A stretch of DNA of 6,717 nt from NCBI GenBank assembly GCA_964369185.1, contig CAYJEN010000081.1, forward strand, positions 1 through 6,717. Reading direction: 5' to 3'. The notes below the pieces were generated by a model, which worked only from the letters and a program-made list of their open reading frames with translations, made no database searches and was not told the DNA's origin. Both the position numbers and the translations under genes were made by a program. Shown here in pieces: positions 6,285 through 6,717 of this stretch (its first letter is position 1; the number at the start of each line of letters is the position of its first letter). The stretch comes from CAYJAZ01 sp964369185. GTDB lineage: Bacteria > Desulfobacterota > Desulfovibrionia > Desulfovibrionales > Desulfovibrionaceae.

Positions 6285-6717
6285 ATGGATAGATTTATAA
6301 CAGCATTATCAGATTTTGTCATTGAAAAAATTGCACACGAAAACCCATTGACATTCCAAGCAAAATTCATCGGAAAAATTGAATGCCCTCATTGTAAATC
6401 TAAAAAGCTGAGGACGAAGGATTCTTTTTGGAGATATATAAAAAATATTTCTGTGAATGAAAGAAAATCGCAACTACTTGTAAAAGCACATAAATATCTT
6501 TGCCTTGATTGCGGAAAATATTTCAATACACGCTTTTATGGAATCAAAAAATGGAGCAGAACAAGCGAAGCTGTCAAGAAAAAGGTTTTTCGACTTTACA
6601 ATAAAGGTTATTCAAATCAAGCTATTAGCGACGAGCTAGGTATTTCTTATGCCAGCGTTGAGCGATATTATCACGAAATAACGATTGCTAAAAATAAGCA
6701 TTTACTGACTATGCAAT
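6285..6717 (+). CDS. ISL3-family-like transposase, N-terminal part (runs off the window)
   Basis: The frame is open from ATG 6285 to the right edge (144 codons). It shows a four-cysteine/histidine zinc-ribbon pattern: CPHC at about residues 36-39 and CLDC at about 71-74. KYFNTRFYGIKKW follows, then a helix-turn-helix stretch (GYSNQAISDELGISYASVERYYHE, about 110-133), the order expected for the N-terminus of ISL3 transposases that bind the IS ends. The DDE catalytic domain lies beyond the window, so completeness is unknown. An in-frame TAA at 6261 with no other ATG or GTG after it fixes the start at 6285. There is no strong Shine-Dalgarno sequence (ACGGAA at 6273-6278 at best), in contrast to several hsd genes, which suits a poorly expressed transposase. 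A clear promoter was not found in 6148-6284. Confidence 0.8.
   Translation, partial: MDRFITALSDFVIEKIAHENPLTFQAKFIGKIECPHCKSKKLRTKDSFWRYIKNISVNERKSQLLVKAHKYLCLDCGKYFNTRFYGIKKWSRTSEAVKKKVFRLYNKGYSNQAISDELGISYASVERYYHEITIAKNKHLLTMQ

Larger units (their letters stand above)
6148..6717 (+). mobile_element. ISL3-family-like insertion sequence, left end and start of transposase (partial)
   Basis: The region begins with GGGCTCTTCC at 6148-6157, resembling the GGCTCTTC-type termini I recall for ISL3-family elements. A 137-base untranslated leader and a transposase reading away from this end follow. The right inverted repeat is outside the window, so the exact border (6148 or 6149) is not proved. If the IS starts at 6148, the adjacent 8 bases 6140-6147 (TTGTAAAT) would be the candidate target duplication; ISL3 elements usually make 8-bp duplications. 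These 8 bases contain the stop codon of the metallopeptidase gene. The family call rests mainly on the transposase N-terminus. Confidence 0.7.

Overview
The window is an AT-rich (roughly one-third GC by eye) bacterial segment. It carries most of a type I restriction-modification (hsd) operon, read entirely on the + strand, followed by the left end of an insertion sequence. Purine-rich Shine-Dalgarno sequences (AAGGAG/GAGGAG type) precede several starts and A/T-ending codons dominate. This suits a low-GC Firmicute or a low-GC proteobacterium and argues against Bacteroidetes; the taxon cannot be fixed further from the sequence.

Layout: 1-129 is the last 42 codons of hsdM (methyltransferase). 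123-368 is an 81-residue ORF matching only the C-terminal part of DNA-damage-inducible protein D (DinD); its start overlaps the hsdM stop. 375-1007 encodes an unrecognised protein with two N-terminal membrane segments and a charged cytoplasmic domain. 991-2253 is hsdS (specificity subunit, two target-recognition domains). 2256-5402 is a full-length hsdR (nuclease plus translocase, all key motifs present). 5402-6145 is a YgjP/DUF45-type zinc metallopeptidase. From about 6148 an ISL3-family-like element begins: a putative end, a 34-base hairpin that reads as an intrinsic terminator on the minus strand, and the first 144 codons of a transposase starting at 6285 and running off the window.

The six genes upstream of the IS overlap or lie within 6 bases of one another, so they are very probably one translationally coupled transcript. 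HsdM and HsdS form the methyltransferase that marks the bipartite target set by the two TRDs. HsdR joins them to translocate and cut unmodified DNA. The DinD fragment, the membrane protein and the metallopeptidase are accessory passengers. DinD-like and YgjP-like genes are familiar neighbours of hsd loci, whereas the membrane protein is uncharacterised and is the main unknown. The DinD fragment looks like the result of a deletion that left a well-initiated C-terminal mini-gene. I see no wholly new system here; the points worth checking are the mini-DinD, the membrane protein inside the hsd operon, and the IS junction at the operon's end.
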